NCBI RefSeq assembly: GCF_963678635.1
Contig: NC_087063.1
Span: 5,612,386-5,676,385 of the forward strand
From: Symsagittifera roscoffensis
Taxonomy: Eukaryota; Xenacoelomorpha; Acoela; Convolutidae
Direction of reading: 5' to 3'
DNA: 64,000 nucleotides
Part shown: positions 35,000 through 45,264 of the stretch, in pieces
Numbering within the stretch: position 1 is the stretch's first letter
Layout: every line of letters starts with the position of its first letter
Translations under genes and position numbers: made by a program
Notes under the pieces: model-generated
The model's input: only the letters and a program-made list of their open reading frames with translations
Database searches by the model: none
Told to the model about the DNA's origin: nothing

Positions 35000-37345
35000 T
35001 TGCGTTTTGGAAAAATGAAGTGAAATTCCATCCAAAACGCAGATTGGGTCCAAAAAACTCAACGAAACCTCCTGGAACTTCCAGATCAGAAGTGCCAAGC
35101 ACCAGAACAGAACTACGACCAGTTCGAGGCTCCTTGATGTGGTCGAGACTAATGCCTTCTCCTTGGCCTACTTAAGAACAGGATCTGATGAAACAGAATC
35201 TCCAAACAGCCAGTGTCATCTCGGACGCTGCAATGAAGCTAGATGGCGCGACGGATTGTATTCGATCTGTCAAGGGATTGTATTTGATCAAAGGAGTGGA
35301 TTGACTGATCGCAGCAAAAATTAATTTCTGCTGGACAACTGCATTAAGATTGGCTGACCTCGACGTACTGCCCTCGAGCAACACCATGGGTCCAGTAAAT
35401 TCCGGAACGTTGCAAATGTGAGAGTGTATCACGGGAAACAGAGAAGACACGAGAGACCAGGGAGATTCTTGAAGAAGAGAGAGCACCTACAGGACAGCCT
35501 TTGATGATGTTCAAGCAAGCAAGAACATTACCTACACTCGTGAAAGAAAGGGCATACCCGAAGTTATTAGAGCAGGAGGATGATATGGACCGTTGCTATG
35601 GCTTAAAAATCGAAGCTGTTGAATCCAACTTTGCCGCCTACGAGAAAACAGAGATGAGAAAGACGAAGATAAAGGTGATAGCACGTTCAGACTAAATAAA
35701 CAACTTAAAATCGTTCTTTTGATTGGTATTGATAAATCTGGCAGAAGCAGATTTGGATTGGATTCAACCCAATTCAATTGCCATTGGATTTCAGGGACAA
35801 ACGGAAATGAACCCGATAACGATTGTCTTTGCTAGCATCAAAGGTTACTTACTAAGTGAAAATCTCCTGAGCAGACTCAGAGAACCAAATACGGCTGAAG
35901 CTGCTGTAAGGCCAGCTGTCAAGGGCATCTTGGAGTCCATGGTTGAAATAATTGATGCGCTGGAGGAAGGAGGATTTCAGAAGATGACTTCCAAGCCAGT
36001 ACTTGTGCTGTCACCAGGATATACACATCCTCCAGATGAATTGAAGTTCGTAAATGCGATAATTGCACTTATTTTTGATGGAAAGTATGACTGAGTCATA
36101 CCAGCCCCAAACTAATGGCTGGACCGGGGAAGTCTTGGACCGCTTCGAGCGGATTTGCCTTCAGTATTGTCAGATATTTCCAACCAGATGAGGGGATTAA
36201 GAGCACATCCGCTACCCATGTTACTGCTGGTTGAGGTATTAGGATTGTAGTTGTCCAATTTTATCAGACAGCTGAAGATGTAACCATAAATAGATGACGT
36301 TCATCGAGTAACTATTGACCTGTCAAACGACCTTTGGTTCCGGGAGAACGAAGTTAGAGACAGAGCGACAGTGGGACAAAATGCTACAGAAACAGAAGCT
36401 CACTTAGAGGTTTTAGTCCTGAGAATGAATCCAGCGGCACACAAATGGCTGCACTAGACTTCTCGAGTTGCATCATTGAGCATGAACGCCTTCGAGCGAG
36501 GTCTACCGTTGATGACGAAAATCCACAGTAATGTTCTGAAGGAATTGAATCTGGCAGAAGATGAAGGAGAGAAATTTGCTGAATTTGTTCAAAGAATGAA
36601 TAGAACTACGCTGGAAACGCTCTGGACGGAGATTGTACGAGACAAAGGGTTCTAAATGAGAACGGATAGTATGCTAGAAGGATTGATAGTATGCGACAGT
36701 ATACCCTAAATTTTCTGGCTACCTGATACGCGAAATCCTCAATGCAGACTGGAAGAAATTATAACCATTTCACGAAATCCCCAACGGAAGCGAAAAGGCG
36801 TGAAGAAGTTCGATCTACAATGAGTCACAGCCTCCTGGACGTAGATGAAAGATCTTAGACATACGCTGATACAGTATCTCCCACAACATAATTCTTTCGG
36901 AACGAGAGAGGATAAAAGCATCGAAGGAGATGAGGATGTGCGACACGATGTAGGCGGCATGCCTCTGCACACTTATTGGTTTCTCACTATGAGTATTGAT
37001 ATTCTAGTATTGATAAGGGGAGTCAGGGAATTTGGGACAGTTACACACAGTCCGGCACTAACATTTTTCTTTTCTGACCCGTGAGTAGAAACGTATAGGA
37101 GGTTGGTTATGCAGCTGAACCTCATCTGGGTGGTCGATGTAACACACTTAATTCATGTGCAAAGAATGCCCAGCGTGATCAATTTCAATAACAATTTCAA
37201 TAAAAACTTCCGTGATAGCTTGGATGAGGTGGAGAGAGGATATATCGGAACATATCGGATGTTTTGGAACCTCAGACCCTATGACCAGATGAAAGAGGAA
37301 ACAACAAGATGCCTCAGACCGTTGAAACGTACCAGAAAGTGAGAA
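35000..37345 (+). pseudogene. Second polyprotein part 2 of element 2: SGNH-like domain and following region
   Basis: 35,385-35,400 has Thr-Met-Gly-Pro-Val-Asn as in element 3 (Val-Met-Gly-Pro-Ile-Asn). 35,723-36,094 parallels the SGNH-like domain, ending LVLSPGYTHPPDELKFVNAI against TSPGYASMPPALQFVYAI. 36,280-36,350 keeps HRVTIDLSNDLWFREN-like residues against the HPVVTHLTASLWFRN segment. 36,845-37,084 matches the later region (LRHTLIQYL, GGMPLHTYWFLTMS, then PALTFFFSDP). 37,103-37,342 matches the 11,300-11,470 part of element 1. There are many stops. Confidence 0.6.
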
Positions 37346-38985
37346 AGGATACAGAAGACTGGGATGACTCCAAGAAATTACTCGAAGAAATACCTGAATA
37401 TCTTCTAATGAGAGATTTTTGCTCAGAGCAGACTCTGTAGTGCATGCACGCAGATTGAGAGCACACGAAACTAATGAAAAAGAATTAGCAAATTTCTCTG
37501 AGTCGATGAACCCATGCTTCTTCGGCCTCGTTGCATTAGACACAAATTGCATGTTTAGAGCAATCGACCAAGAGGAGGATGAGTAACGCTGCAACTCCCA
37601 AGCCCGGAAGATTCTATGAGGAATGGGCTAAGTTGAACATTGCGCCAACCATTGGGAGGTGACCAGTTAATCTTCAGGAAACTGGGCTGAATGTTCTGAA
37701 TGTCAGAGCAGAACTCATAGCGACTGGAAGATTGTTGGCTAGCGATGCTCTAGCACCTTCTGGCTGTAAAAAAATTAGTGATATTGCACAAAAAGCTGAA
37801 AAACAGATCAGCCGGCAAGCTCGTACTGCCAAAACTCCCTGTTGAGATAGACAAAGATGAGAAAGGACCCTCAAGATCAAAACGGAGTCGCAAGCGAGAG
37901 GATGAAGATCAAGAGGAGGGTAAGTAAACGGAGGAGCCGATGGATCAACACCCCAGACGACGGCAAGGCATCAGTAGGTGGAGCGTCAAGACTAGATTTT
38001 AACGTTCTCGACGAAAACGACGAAGTGGAGATGGTGGCTGGAACGCTGGAACCTTCCACAGTCGTTATGAATACAATTCGTAATGTTCGGGAGAGCAGCT
38101 CTCCTGGCAAAATTGAAAAAATGACGGAAAAGCCAATGACAGAATTTGTTCGCAGAACGAACCGATTGAATGCAGCCCGAGAACCTTTCCTTGAAACCTT
38201 ACCAGAAGAGGAGTGAGAAGTTCACGACCTTCACCATGAAAACAGGGATGGCTGTAGAATGAACTGAATAGCATTCATGGCAGAGGTCTGTTCGGTAGTA
38301 CAGTGCTACGGGACCCAATCCATGTTGAAAACAGTTCTCAATCGACCAAAGATGCAAAATTTTTTCGAGAATTAGGATGAATACGAAGGAGAATGAGTAA
38401 ACTTCGCATTGATTCTGCTATTGATGAATGCAAAACAAATTCTCCCATCAAAGTGACACGTCAAGAAATCAATGATGAAGTAGTAAATCTGCCCAGGACT
38501 CAAAAAGTGTCAAAGTGCACGAAAGGAGCGAAAAGATCAAGGATATGAAGATGAAATTGGGCAGCAATGTCATGGGAAGATGGTCTGGAAAAACAAAAGA
38601 GGATCCTAAACATCCAGCACGGATTGCCATTTTAAAAAAGGAAGGAAGTGGAGGATGCCGATGATATGGGGCAAGGCGATGGCAGATCACAAGGTATCTC
38701 AAAGATGACAGATATAACGATAGTACCGCCTATCTTTATGGCAGCGTTAAAATCTGCCAGTTCTGAGACAAAGAAGAGTGTCCGCACTCTCATGGGAGCC
38801 ACGTTAGGAATAGAGGTTCTGAGTCAGTGTGGTCAATGTACCCTCAATTTGTACCAATTTCAAACTCTCCTCTCTAAAATGAACCACGAAAACGGAAGCG
38901 TCGTAGGACAGCTAACTCGTGAGGAACACAATCGACTGACGAAACCGCAGACACTCACGATAGACGAGCCCGCTGGTGGATAAAT
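37346..38985 (+). pseudogene. Second polyprotein part 3/4 of element 2, poorly conserved
   Basis: Frames 37,857-38,216 and 38,648-38,983 are the longest pieces. The first has a basic cluster (KIKRRVSKRRSR) that may correspond to the basic stretch at 12,850 of element 1, but alignment by eye is weak. The second is unassigned. Position between better-matched neighbours is the main reason to place it in the element. Confidence 0.35.
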
Positions 38986-41300
38986 GGATATGATGCAGAA
39001 CAAGAACTCAGCCAGAGGACATCTAATGTTCCTGGAAAACAAAGTTGCCACGGAATGTTATCTGGATTGCATTAACAAGGAGACGACAATGAATCAGAAA
39101 ACTTATCGAACACTGGCTTCAGAAAACAGAAATGCAGACAGAAACGGTGGACCAACTCTTAAGCTTACTTTGGAGGGCAGTATCGTTACAACACTTTGAG
39201 ACAGGCAAGAAGACGAACCCGAAAGCACAAGCTCTGATAGCTGTGTCGTATGTCAAGACAGATTTGCAACTCACACTTAACTGGTGCCTGGCTTGGTTGA
39301 CTTTAGAAGAGTATGACTCGGAAGAAAGAAAGAGATCAAAGGTTGAAAACGTGCTCTTGATGATGCATCTAAGTTACTTGATGAGTTGCGAAGCAGCAGC
39401 AATGGCCTGCGCAATGCGGAGAGACGCTCTCTGTTTTGTCAAATTCCTACTGAAACAGATGTCGGCAGCAGCGCTAAACACCTACGCGAGGATACTGAAA
39501 GAAGAGAAGGCCGCGAGCTAAGCATTCATAAAAGGAAACCACTAAAAGTAAACATGAAAAAAATAGTGGAAATGGAACCTTGGGGGAGATAGATGAACCC
39601 TTGAGATAGAAACTTTCCAATAAAGGGCTCAGACTGACGAAAGAATCTATAGGAAACTTTGTGAAATCCAGTGATGACTGTGGACCAATTAGAAAGATTT
39701 CGTACCACTAATTGTCGGGAATGGTTGAAATGGCTGACAACCTTTTCATCAATGAAGATATGCGTGATAGCGTTTTTGTTTACGAACAAGCAAAGTCGCT
39801 AAGATTCTTGCTGTCTAGAATGCCAATGAGAAGGAATATTGCAAGTCAACAAGTCAAGCTAAGACCTGTATTGGAAGAAAAGTTGACTGCACTTCCCATA
39901 CCAAAATACGACACTACAATGAAAATCGCATTGGGATTCTGGGATGAATTGCTGAGTGCAAGTTTGATAATTATGTGGGAATTGATGAAATCATCATGGT
40001 GCCCGAGTCCCAATGCCTACTCGATATTGCAGGCAACGCAAGTTGCTCAAAGATGTTCAAAGGGAGTTCAAAGGGATGATCAAAGCAACGCGAGACTTTC
40101 AAATCAAGATGTTCACAATCTGTTCTGATTGCCCTTTGCGCGACTTAAACATCCATAGAAAGTTCGATAACAGCAGCCTCGAGGAGCAATGAAGAGAAGA
40201 CTGTGGAGTTGCCTGGCTGTGAACCGAAGAGTGGGTGGAAGTTACCCAGCGAAACTTTGAGGACTGGAAGGTCACATGTATGGAGGTATGGACTCATGCA
40301 AAGCAGCAAAAAATCATGATATTATTCGGAAATCTAGTGATGAAGACGAAGAAGAAACAGAATCACTTGCAGATTGTAATACAGGAACAGAAGTGAATAT
40401 AGTGACTGCAGCAAGATTTTTTTAGCATGTTTGATCAGCTCGAATCATTGTGACTTTAGAAGAAAGGCATGAGATGGTCGCAGCTATCAGTGCGGAAGTG
40501 TTTCTGGGAGTATTACAGACCGAGCAAAACTATATCGGAAACCAGAGAGAAGCAATCAAAGCGGAAATGAACCTCAAGCAGACTGAGGCATATCAAAGAC
40601 CTCCTGGAGTTCGATACCTAGTGGGTTCGAATGTGGCTCCTAGGCGCAAAAGCCGATATCCGGGATATTTTGTAGCAGTGGAAGTGAAAAGCACTAGAAC
40701 GGTTTTAGATTAACTTTTCTCAGTGCGAAAATGTGTAACAGTTGCGAGAATGTCAGAGAGATCTTGCAAATTGTTCTAAAAAAAACATTCCGTAGGCCCA
40801 GACAGACCTGCAGACGAAATGGAACCAATACTTGGAAAGAAAATTATGATATATGTTACTGTGAACTTCACTTTCCAATAAAGAGCTCAGACTGAAGAGT
40901 GAATGTAGTGGAAAGTTTGTGAAATTCAGTGATTACTGTGGACCAATTAGAAAAAAGTCGTACCACTACGTGTCGGAAATGGTTGAAATGGCTTGCAACA
41001 TTTCCATCAATGAAGTTATGCGTGACTGCTACTTTGTTTACGAGCGAGCAAAGTTGCTAAGATTCTTGCTGTCTAGAATACCAACGATAACGAAAATTTC
41101 AAGTCAATAAGTCAAGCTAAGACATTTATTGGAAGAAAAGATGACTGCACCTTCCATACCAAAATCTGTGTACGGTTCGTATCAGCTGGATATAGGATCA
41201 GAAGCTTTCAAGCGAGTTTTCGTGACCATCGGAATGCCGTGACTACCGCAGTGAAGAGGACCTTTAAGAATATCAATTGGAATGCCAGAGAGGAGGAAGA
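38986..41300 (+). pseudogene. Second polyprotein parts 4-5 of element 2
   Basis: 39,132-39,521 corresponds to 13,330-13,660 of element 1 (MRRDALCFVKFLL against ARRKDATCFLRWIM). 39,712-40,128 corresponds to 13,910-14,250 (GFWDELLSASLIIMWELMKS then WCPSPNA, against WKLLRPSWCPHPHA). 40,450-40,713 corresponds to 14,560-14,860. A second copy of the 39,600-39,930 stretch follows at 40,865-41,165, then the C-terminal DIGSEAFKR segment and the LTR. I cannot assign a function. Confidence 0.5.
40865..41165 (+). repeat. Displaced second copy of the 39,600-39,930 coding segment
   Basis: TTCCAATAAAG.GCTCAGACTG, TGTGGACCAATTAGAAA, GGTTGAAATGGCT and AGATTCTTGCTGTCTAGAAT occur at 39,616-39,830 and again at 40,870-41,080, about 1.26 kb apart. 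The second copy is followed by the terminal coding segment. Confidence 0.9.
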
Positions 41301-42620
41301 TGTGCCAGTCGGTCATGTCTGAAAGTTTGACCATGAGAGACACGAAAATACGTAATTTTGGAGTGAAGGTTTAATTTTCAAAATTTCGAATGGAGCCTGT
41401 CATGCTCAGTTTTCTCGTACCAACTGAAAACAAAAAGTGAAAAATCAGAACATCCGAGTTTACAATTGCGGGAAAATACTCAAGAAAAACAGCAGGAAAT
41501 TGCTATTCGCATTTTCCAGATATAAAATAGGACACGAGTAGAGCTGTCTTATCCCGAAATAGGAGGAGAGATAATAAAAAGACGAGAGAACAACTATTCG
41601 GAACAAACTAGAGTGAACCTTCAATGGAAAGGTGGACAGCTTGAGTGTCCCAATGGTTCACACAAAAACTCCAATTCTAGAGCCAGAACTTACTTCTGTT
41701 ACCAAAACTGACCAGTATTAAACTTATCTAGTTATATTATCTAATTCTTGAGTTGCTTACCAATTTAATTATTCCCTGTACTCGAGTGCATCAACATGTG
41801 AGTCACTAATTTAATTTTCTCGAGTGTGTTTTATGATTGTTATGTTGAGATAAGGCAAGTTTTAGGTTGATCCATCTGAAATGGATCAAAGTTTCACTGT
41901 CCACTAAAAAGTAACTTAACGGATTGTTCCGACCCTGTTTTTAACGGCGTTTGTGTGTTTTGGGTATTTCGAGACCTAAGTATGGGAACGTTCCTATTTT
42001 CTAGAGTGGGGGGATATTTTGATAGTAGCCTTTAAGCTGCAACGGGTTCTAGTCTCATGTCGCAAGCGAACCGAATTGGCTCCGACCGTTCTTGAGGTAG
42101 AAAAACACAAGAGATAGTGTCCCTAACTCTTGAGCCAATGGTTATAGGGCCTATTTTTCTCAAGCCTCATATGTGACTGAAGTAGGCGACTGTTACATAG
42201 TGTTTTTATGGCGCTCCTGGGTGTTTTTACGACATCATGACTACGGAGTCGAACCCACTTGACACAGCTCCGGGCTGCATGCCCATTCTAGAGTACCGGT
42301 GGTACGGTTCAGCGGGAACGTGTAAACCTTCCGGTTGTACCGTGATAGCTTTTTAAGAAAACTTGAGAAAACTTCCTGGTAGGCTCTCCGAACGAGGCCT
42401 AGCTAACCGTAAAGGGGGGCAACTAGGGAAACAAAAACAAGAAAAAATTATAGAAAAAGGAACAAAAACCATAAAACGAAAAGACAGTGACTTTGATACC
42501 GGATCATTTGGATCAAACCTTTATAATAATTAAATAGTATACCCATACTGTTTTATAAGACCGATCGTTTCGATCAATCTAGCAATTTAAACCAGTGACT
42601 TCAACAAGGTGTCCGAGTGG
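41301..42620 (+). repeat. LTR-like segment at the end of element 2 / start of element 3
   Basis: It starts TGTGCCAGTCGG immediately after the purine run GAGAGGAGGAAGA (41,288-41,300), which is the expected polypurine tract and TG start of a 3' LTR. It aligns with 16,352-19,240 outside the Pao insertion. It leads directly into the leader of element 3, so it would serve as 3' LTR of one and 5' LTR of the next. The 3' limit is approximate; the segment after 42,336 is also present at 58,757. Confidence 0.6.
41521..41530 (+). promoter_or_regulatory. TATA-box-like sequence in the LTR
   Basis: TATAAAATAG lies about 220 bp inside the LTR-like segment, upstream of GAGTAGAGCTGT, a motif shared with the LTR of element 1 (about 16,533). 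Element 1 has no clear TATA at the matching place. A start site about 25-30 bp downstream is an inference. Confidence 0.35.
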
Positions 42621-42659
42621 GGGGCGTTGTTAAGGGTTTTCAGATAGATTGCAACCTAG

Positions 42660-42855
42660 CCGGACCACTAGGAGACTTGACTGGAAGAGGTGACCAGTCG
42701 AGTGGGAAAGTGGTTCACAAGAATCGAACCGGACCACTAGGAGACTTGACTGGAAAGGGTGACCAGCCGAGAGGGAAAGTGGTTCACAAGGATCGAACCG
42801 GACCACTAGGAGACTTGACTGGAAGAGGTGACCAGCCAAGTAGGAAAGTGGTGCT
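42660..42855 (+). repeat. 69-bp tandem repeat, three units
   Basis: Units start at 42,660, 42,729 and 42,798 with CCGGACCACTAGGAGACTTG and contain GGTGACCAG and GGGAAAGTGGTTCACAAG; the third is partial. 69 is a multiple of three, so the forward frame 42,617-42,946 stays open with a 23-residue repeat (GPLGDLTG core). The opposite strand is open too. There is no other sign of coding. Confidence 0.93.
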
Positions 42856-43080
42856 GCTGTCAAGTGCAGAACAGAGACAACCAGCACAGGATCACCACGG
42901 GAGGACGCACAGGGGTGTTCTCAAGTTGGGCAACGGGTATCGTTAGAATCCACATTACATGATAGGAGATAAGTGTAAAATTGGATAAGCGGAGTCCCAT
43001 TGTTTTGAGGAAGTTTTTGCACAAGCAGGCCTGGAAACAGGTCTACGGTTTTCTCTCGAGAGGTTTAGCACCCGGCGCTT

Positions 43081-43185
43081 AAGGGATTTTTCGGCTTAAG
43101 AGGGGGGCTAAAGAGGGGGGAGGTTAGAAGGGGGGCTGGTTAAGTTAGAGGTTAGCGGTTATAAATTGTAAAAAGGGGGGACACA
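43081..43185 (+). other. G-run tract, possible G-quadruplex
   Basis: Runs of about six Gs occur in AGAGGGGGGC, AGAGGGGGGA and GAAGGGGGGC within about 45 bp, with another run in AAAAGGGGGGAC near 43,175. The spacing allows an intramolecular G-quadruplex in the RNA or + strand. The tract is unchanged in copy B. Confidence 0.5.
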
Positions 43186-43710
43186 TTAGAGTAACTAATT
43201 GTTCGGCATCGTCGACTTAGTTACATTAGATATTTACACGCGTTGGTTATAGGAAGCGGATATCCAAAATTAGAATCAGGTTAAGGTAGGTACCCTGGTC
43301 GGATCGGTAGGGGGGAACGGACATAGACAGTTTTTGTGATACCCCATAAGATCGCTAGCAGGGGGGAGGAAAACGCGTGGCAATCGGGTACCAGACATTT
43401 TTTCGGACAGAGATTGACATTGGTCAACCTTGAATTTCAGGAGAATTCATCCATCTGTTTTTTGAAATTTTTCCAGTTTAAATTTTTACGTTTTGGTGAA
43501 AATTTGTTGTTGGTATTTTAACGAACAGGTGATCACAAGATACCTGCGGGGAATTTAGGGTTTCAAATACAGGGGGATCAGTATTTGGGTTTTGACCAGT
43601 AAGATAGGAATTTTGGGAAAATTTTTACTAGAGCTCAAGTGGTGGTAAAAGGTACAGTGGTTCAATAGTCCCTACAACGAAGAAGAGACCCGATATCCAG
43701 ACACTCAGTG

Positions 43711-44990
43711 ACGAGTCTTGGGACAGTACCGAAGAAGTCTTGGGACATTGCAGTCTGGGGACAGTCTTGGAGCAACACGGTCTTGGGACAGTCACGGGAC
43801 AGAGCAGTCTTGGGACAGTCTTGGGACAGTGCAGCCTTGGGACAGTCTTGGACCAGAGCAGTCTTGGTACGAAACAGTCTTGGGACATCGGTCTTGGGAC
43901 GTTGGTCTTGGGACAGTGGTCTTGGGACATTGGTCTTGGGACAGTGGTCTTAGGACAGTGGTCTTGGGACATTGGTCTTGGGACAGTGGTCTTGGGACAT
44001 TGGTCTTGGGACATTGGTCTTGGGACATTGGTCTTGGGCCATTGGTCTTGGGACATTGGTCTTGGGACATTGGTCTTGGGCCATTGGTCTTGGGACAGTG
44101 GTCTTGGGACAGTGGTCTTGGGACATTGGTTTTGGGCCATTGGTCTTGGGACAGTGGTCTTGGGACATTGGTCTTGGGCCATTGATCTTGGGACAGTGGT
44201 CTTGGGACATTAGTCTTGGGACACTAGTCTTGGGACATTGGTCTTGGGACATTAGTCTTGGGACACTAGTCTTGGGACACTAGTCTTGGGACACTAGTCT
44301 TGGGACATTGGTCTTGGGACATTAGTCTTGGGACACTAGTCTTGGGACACTAGTCTTGGGACAGTCACGGGACAGAGCAGTCTTGGGACAGTCTTGTAAC
44401 AGTGCAGCCTTGGGACAGTCTTGGACCAGAGCAGTCTTGGTACGAAACAGTCTTGGGACATCGGTCTTGGGACGTTGGTCTTGGGCCATTGGTCTTGGGA
44501 CAGTGGTCTTGGGACAGTGGTCTTGGGACATTGGTTTTGGGCCATTGGTCTTGGGACAGTGGTCTTGGGACATTGGTCTTGGGCCATTGGTCTTGGGACA
44601 GTGGTCTTAGGACAGTGGTCTTGGGACATTGGTCTTGGGACAGTGGTCTTGGGACATTGGTCTTGGGACATTGGTCTTGGGACATTGGTCTTGGGACATT
44701 GGTCTTGGGCCATTGGTCTTGGGACATTGGTCTTGGGACATTGGTCTTGGGCCATTGGTCTTGGGACAGTGGTCTTGGGACAGTGGTCTTGGGACATTGG
44801 TTTTGGGCCATTGGTCTTGGGACAGTGGTCTTGGGACATTGGTCTTGGGCCATTGGTCTTGGGACAGTGGTCTTGGGACATTAGTCTTGGGACACTAGTC
44901 TTGGGACATTGGTCTTGGGACATTAGTCTTGGGACACTAGTCTTGGGACACTAGTCTTGGGACAGTAGTCTGGGGACACTAACAAGAATT
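43711..44990 (+). repeat. 14-bp minisatellite, consensus GTCTTGGGACATTG, about 90 units
   Basis: Units are variants of GTCTTGGGACATTG, with AGTG, CCATT and ACTA as frequent endings. A marked variant block with GTCACGGGACAGAGCAG and CTTGGTACGAAACAG occurs at 43,791 and again at 44,364. This reveals a higher-order period of about 573 bp (41 units). Because 14 is not a multiple of 3, each frame reads the same 14-residue cycle shifted, so long frames appear on both strands. These are repeat by-products and are not annotated as genes. Confidence 0.95.
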
Positions 44991-45264
44991 ACCGGGACAA
45001 CACTGAATAGTCTTGAGACGGTAGAGAGAAAGTCTTGGAACAGCATTAGGAGGGGGGGTACTAAAAGAGTACTAAGTCAGATTGAGGTAACCAATTGTAA
45101 AATCATATTCTCTATCCTAACCAAATATATAGAATTTTCAAGAGCTTAAGGAAAGTTGTTTTTAGCAATTTCTTTTTAGAAAATTTTTTTTTGTCAAAAG
45201 AGGGTTTAACCTTAGAGTAGAAATTTGTAGATAGTATTACTGTAAATAGCAACAATTGTAAATA

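Larger units (their letters stand above)
19240..42620 (+). mobile_element. Element 2: most decayed family copy, rich in internal duplications
   Basis: Between the LTR-like segments 16,352-19,240 and 41,301-42,620 lies a full set of family segments in the family order: repeat-rich leader, gag, protease, RT, integrase, macro domain, SGNH region and C-terminal regions. Protein similarity to element 3 is recognisable but low. The sequence carries many stops and at least six separate internal duplications, including the PR-RT-IN block and the macro-domain block. It clearly differs from elements 1 and 3 and is either much older or from another subfamily. Confidence 0.75.
42621..45264 (+). other. 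Leader of element 3
   Basis: A 2.6-kb stretch between the LTR-like segment and gag. Beyond the two tandem arrays and the G-run tract described separately, it holds AT-rich sequence at 43,390-43,640 and 45,060-45,260 with no gene that I can identify. Retroelement leaders carry packaging signals and splice donors. I cannot point to a primer binding site or donor with confidence. Confidence 0.6.

Noticed and set aside
43628-44954. Long overlapping open frames on both strands with 14-residue repeats
   Set aside because: They are produced by a 14-bp tandem repeat that lacks stops. All frames give the same cycle, and nothing else supports translation.
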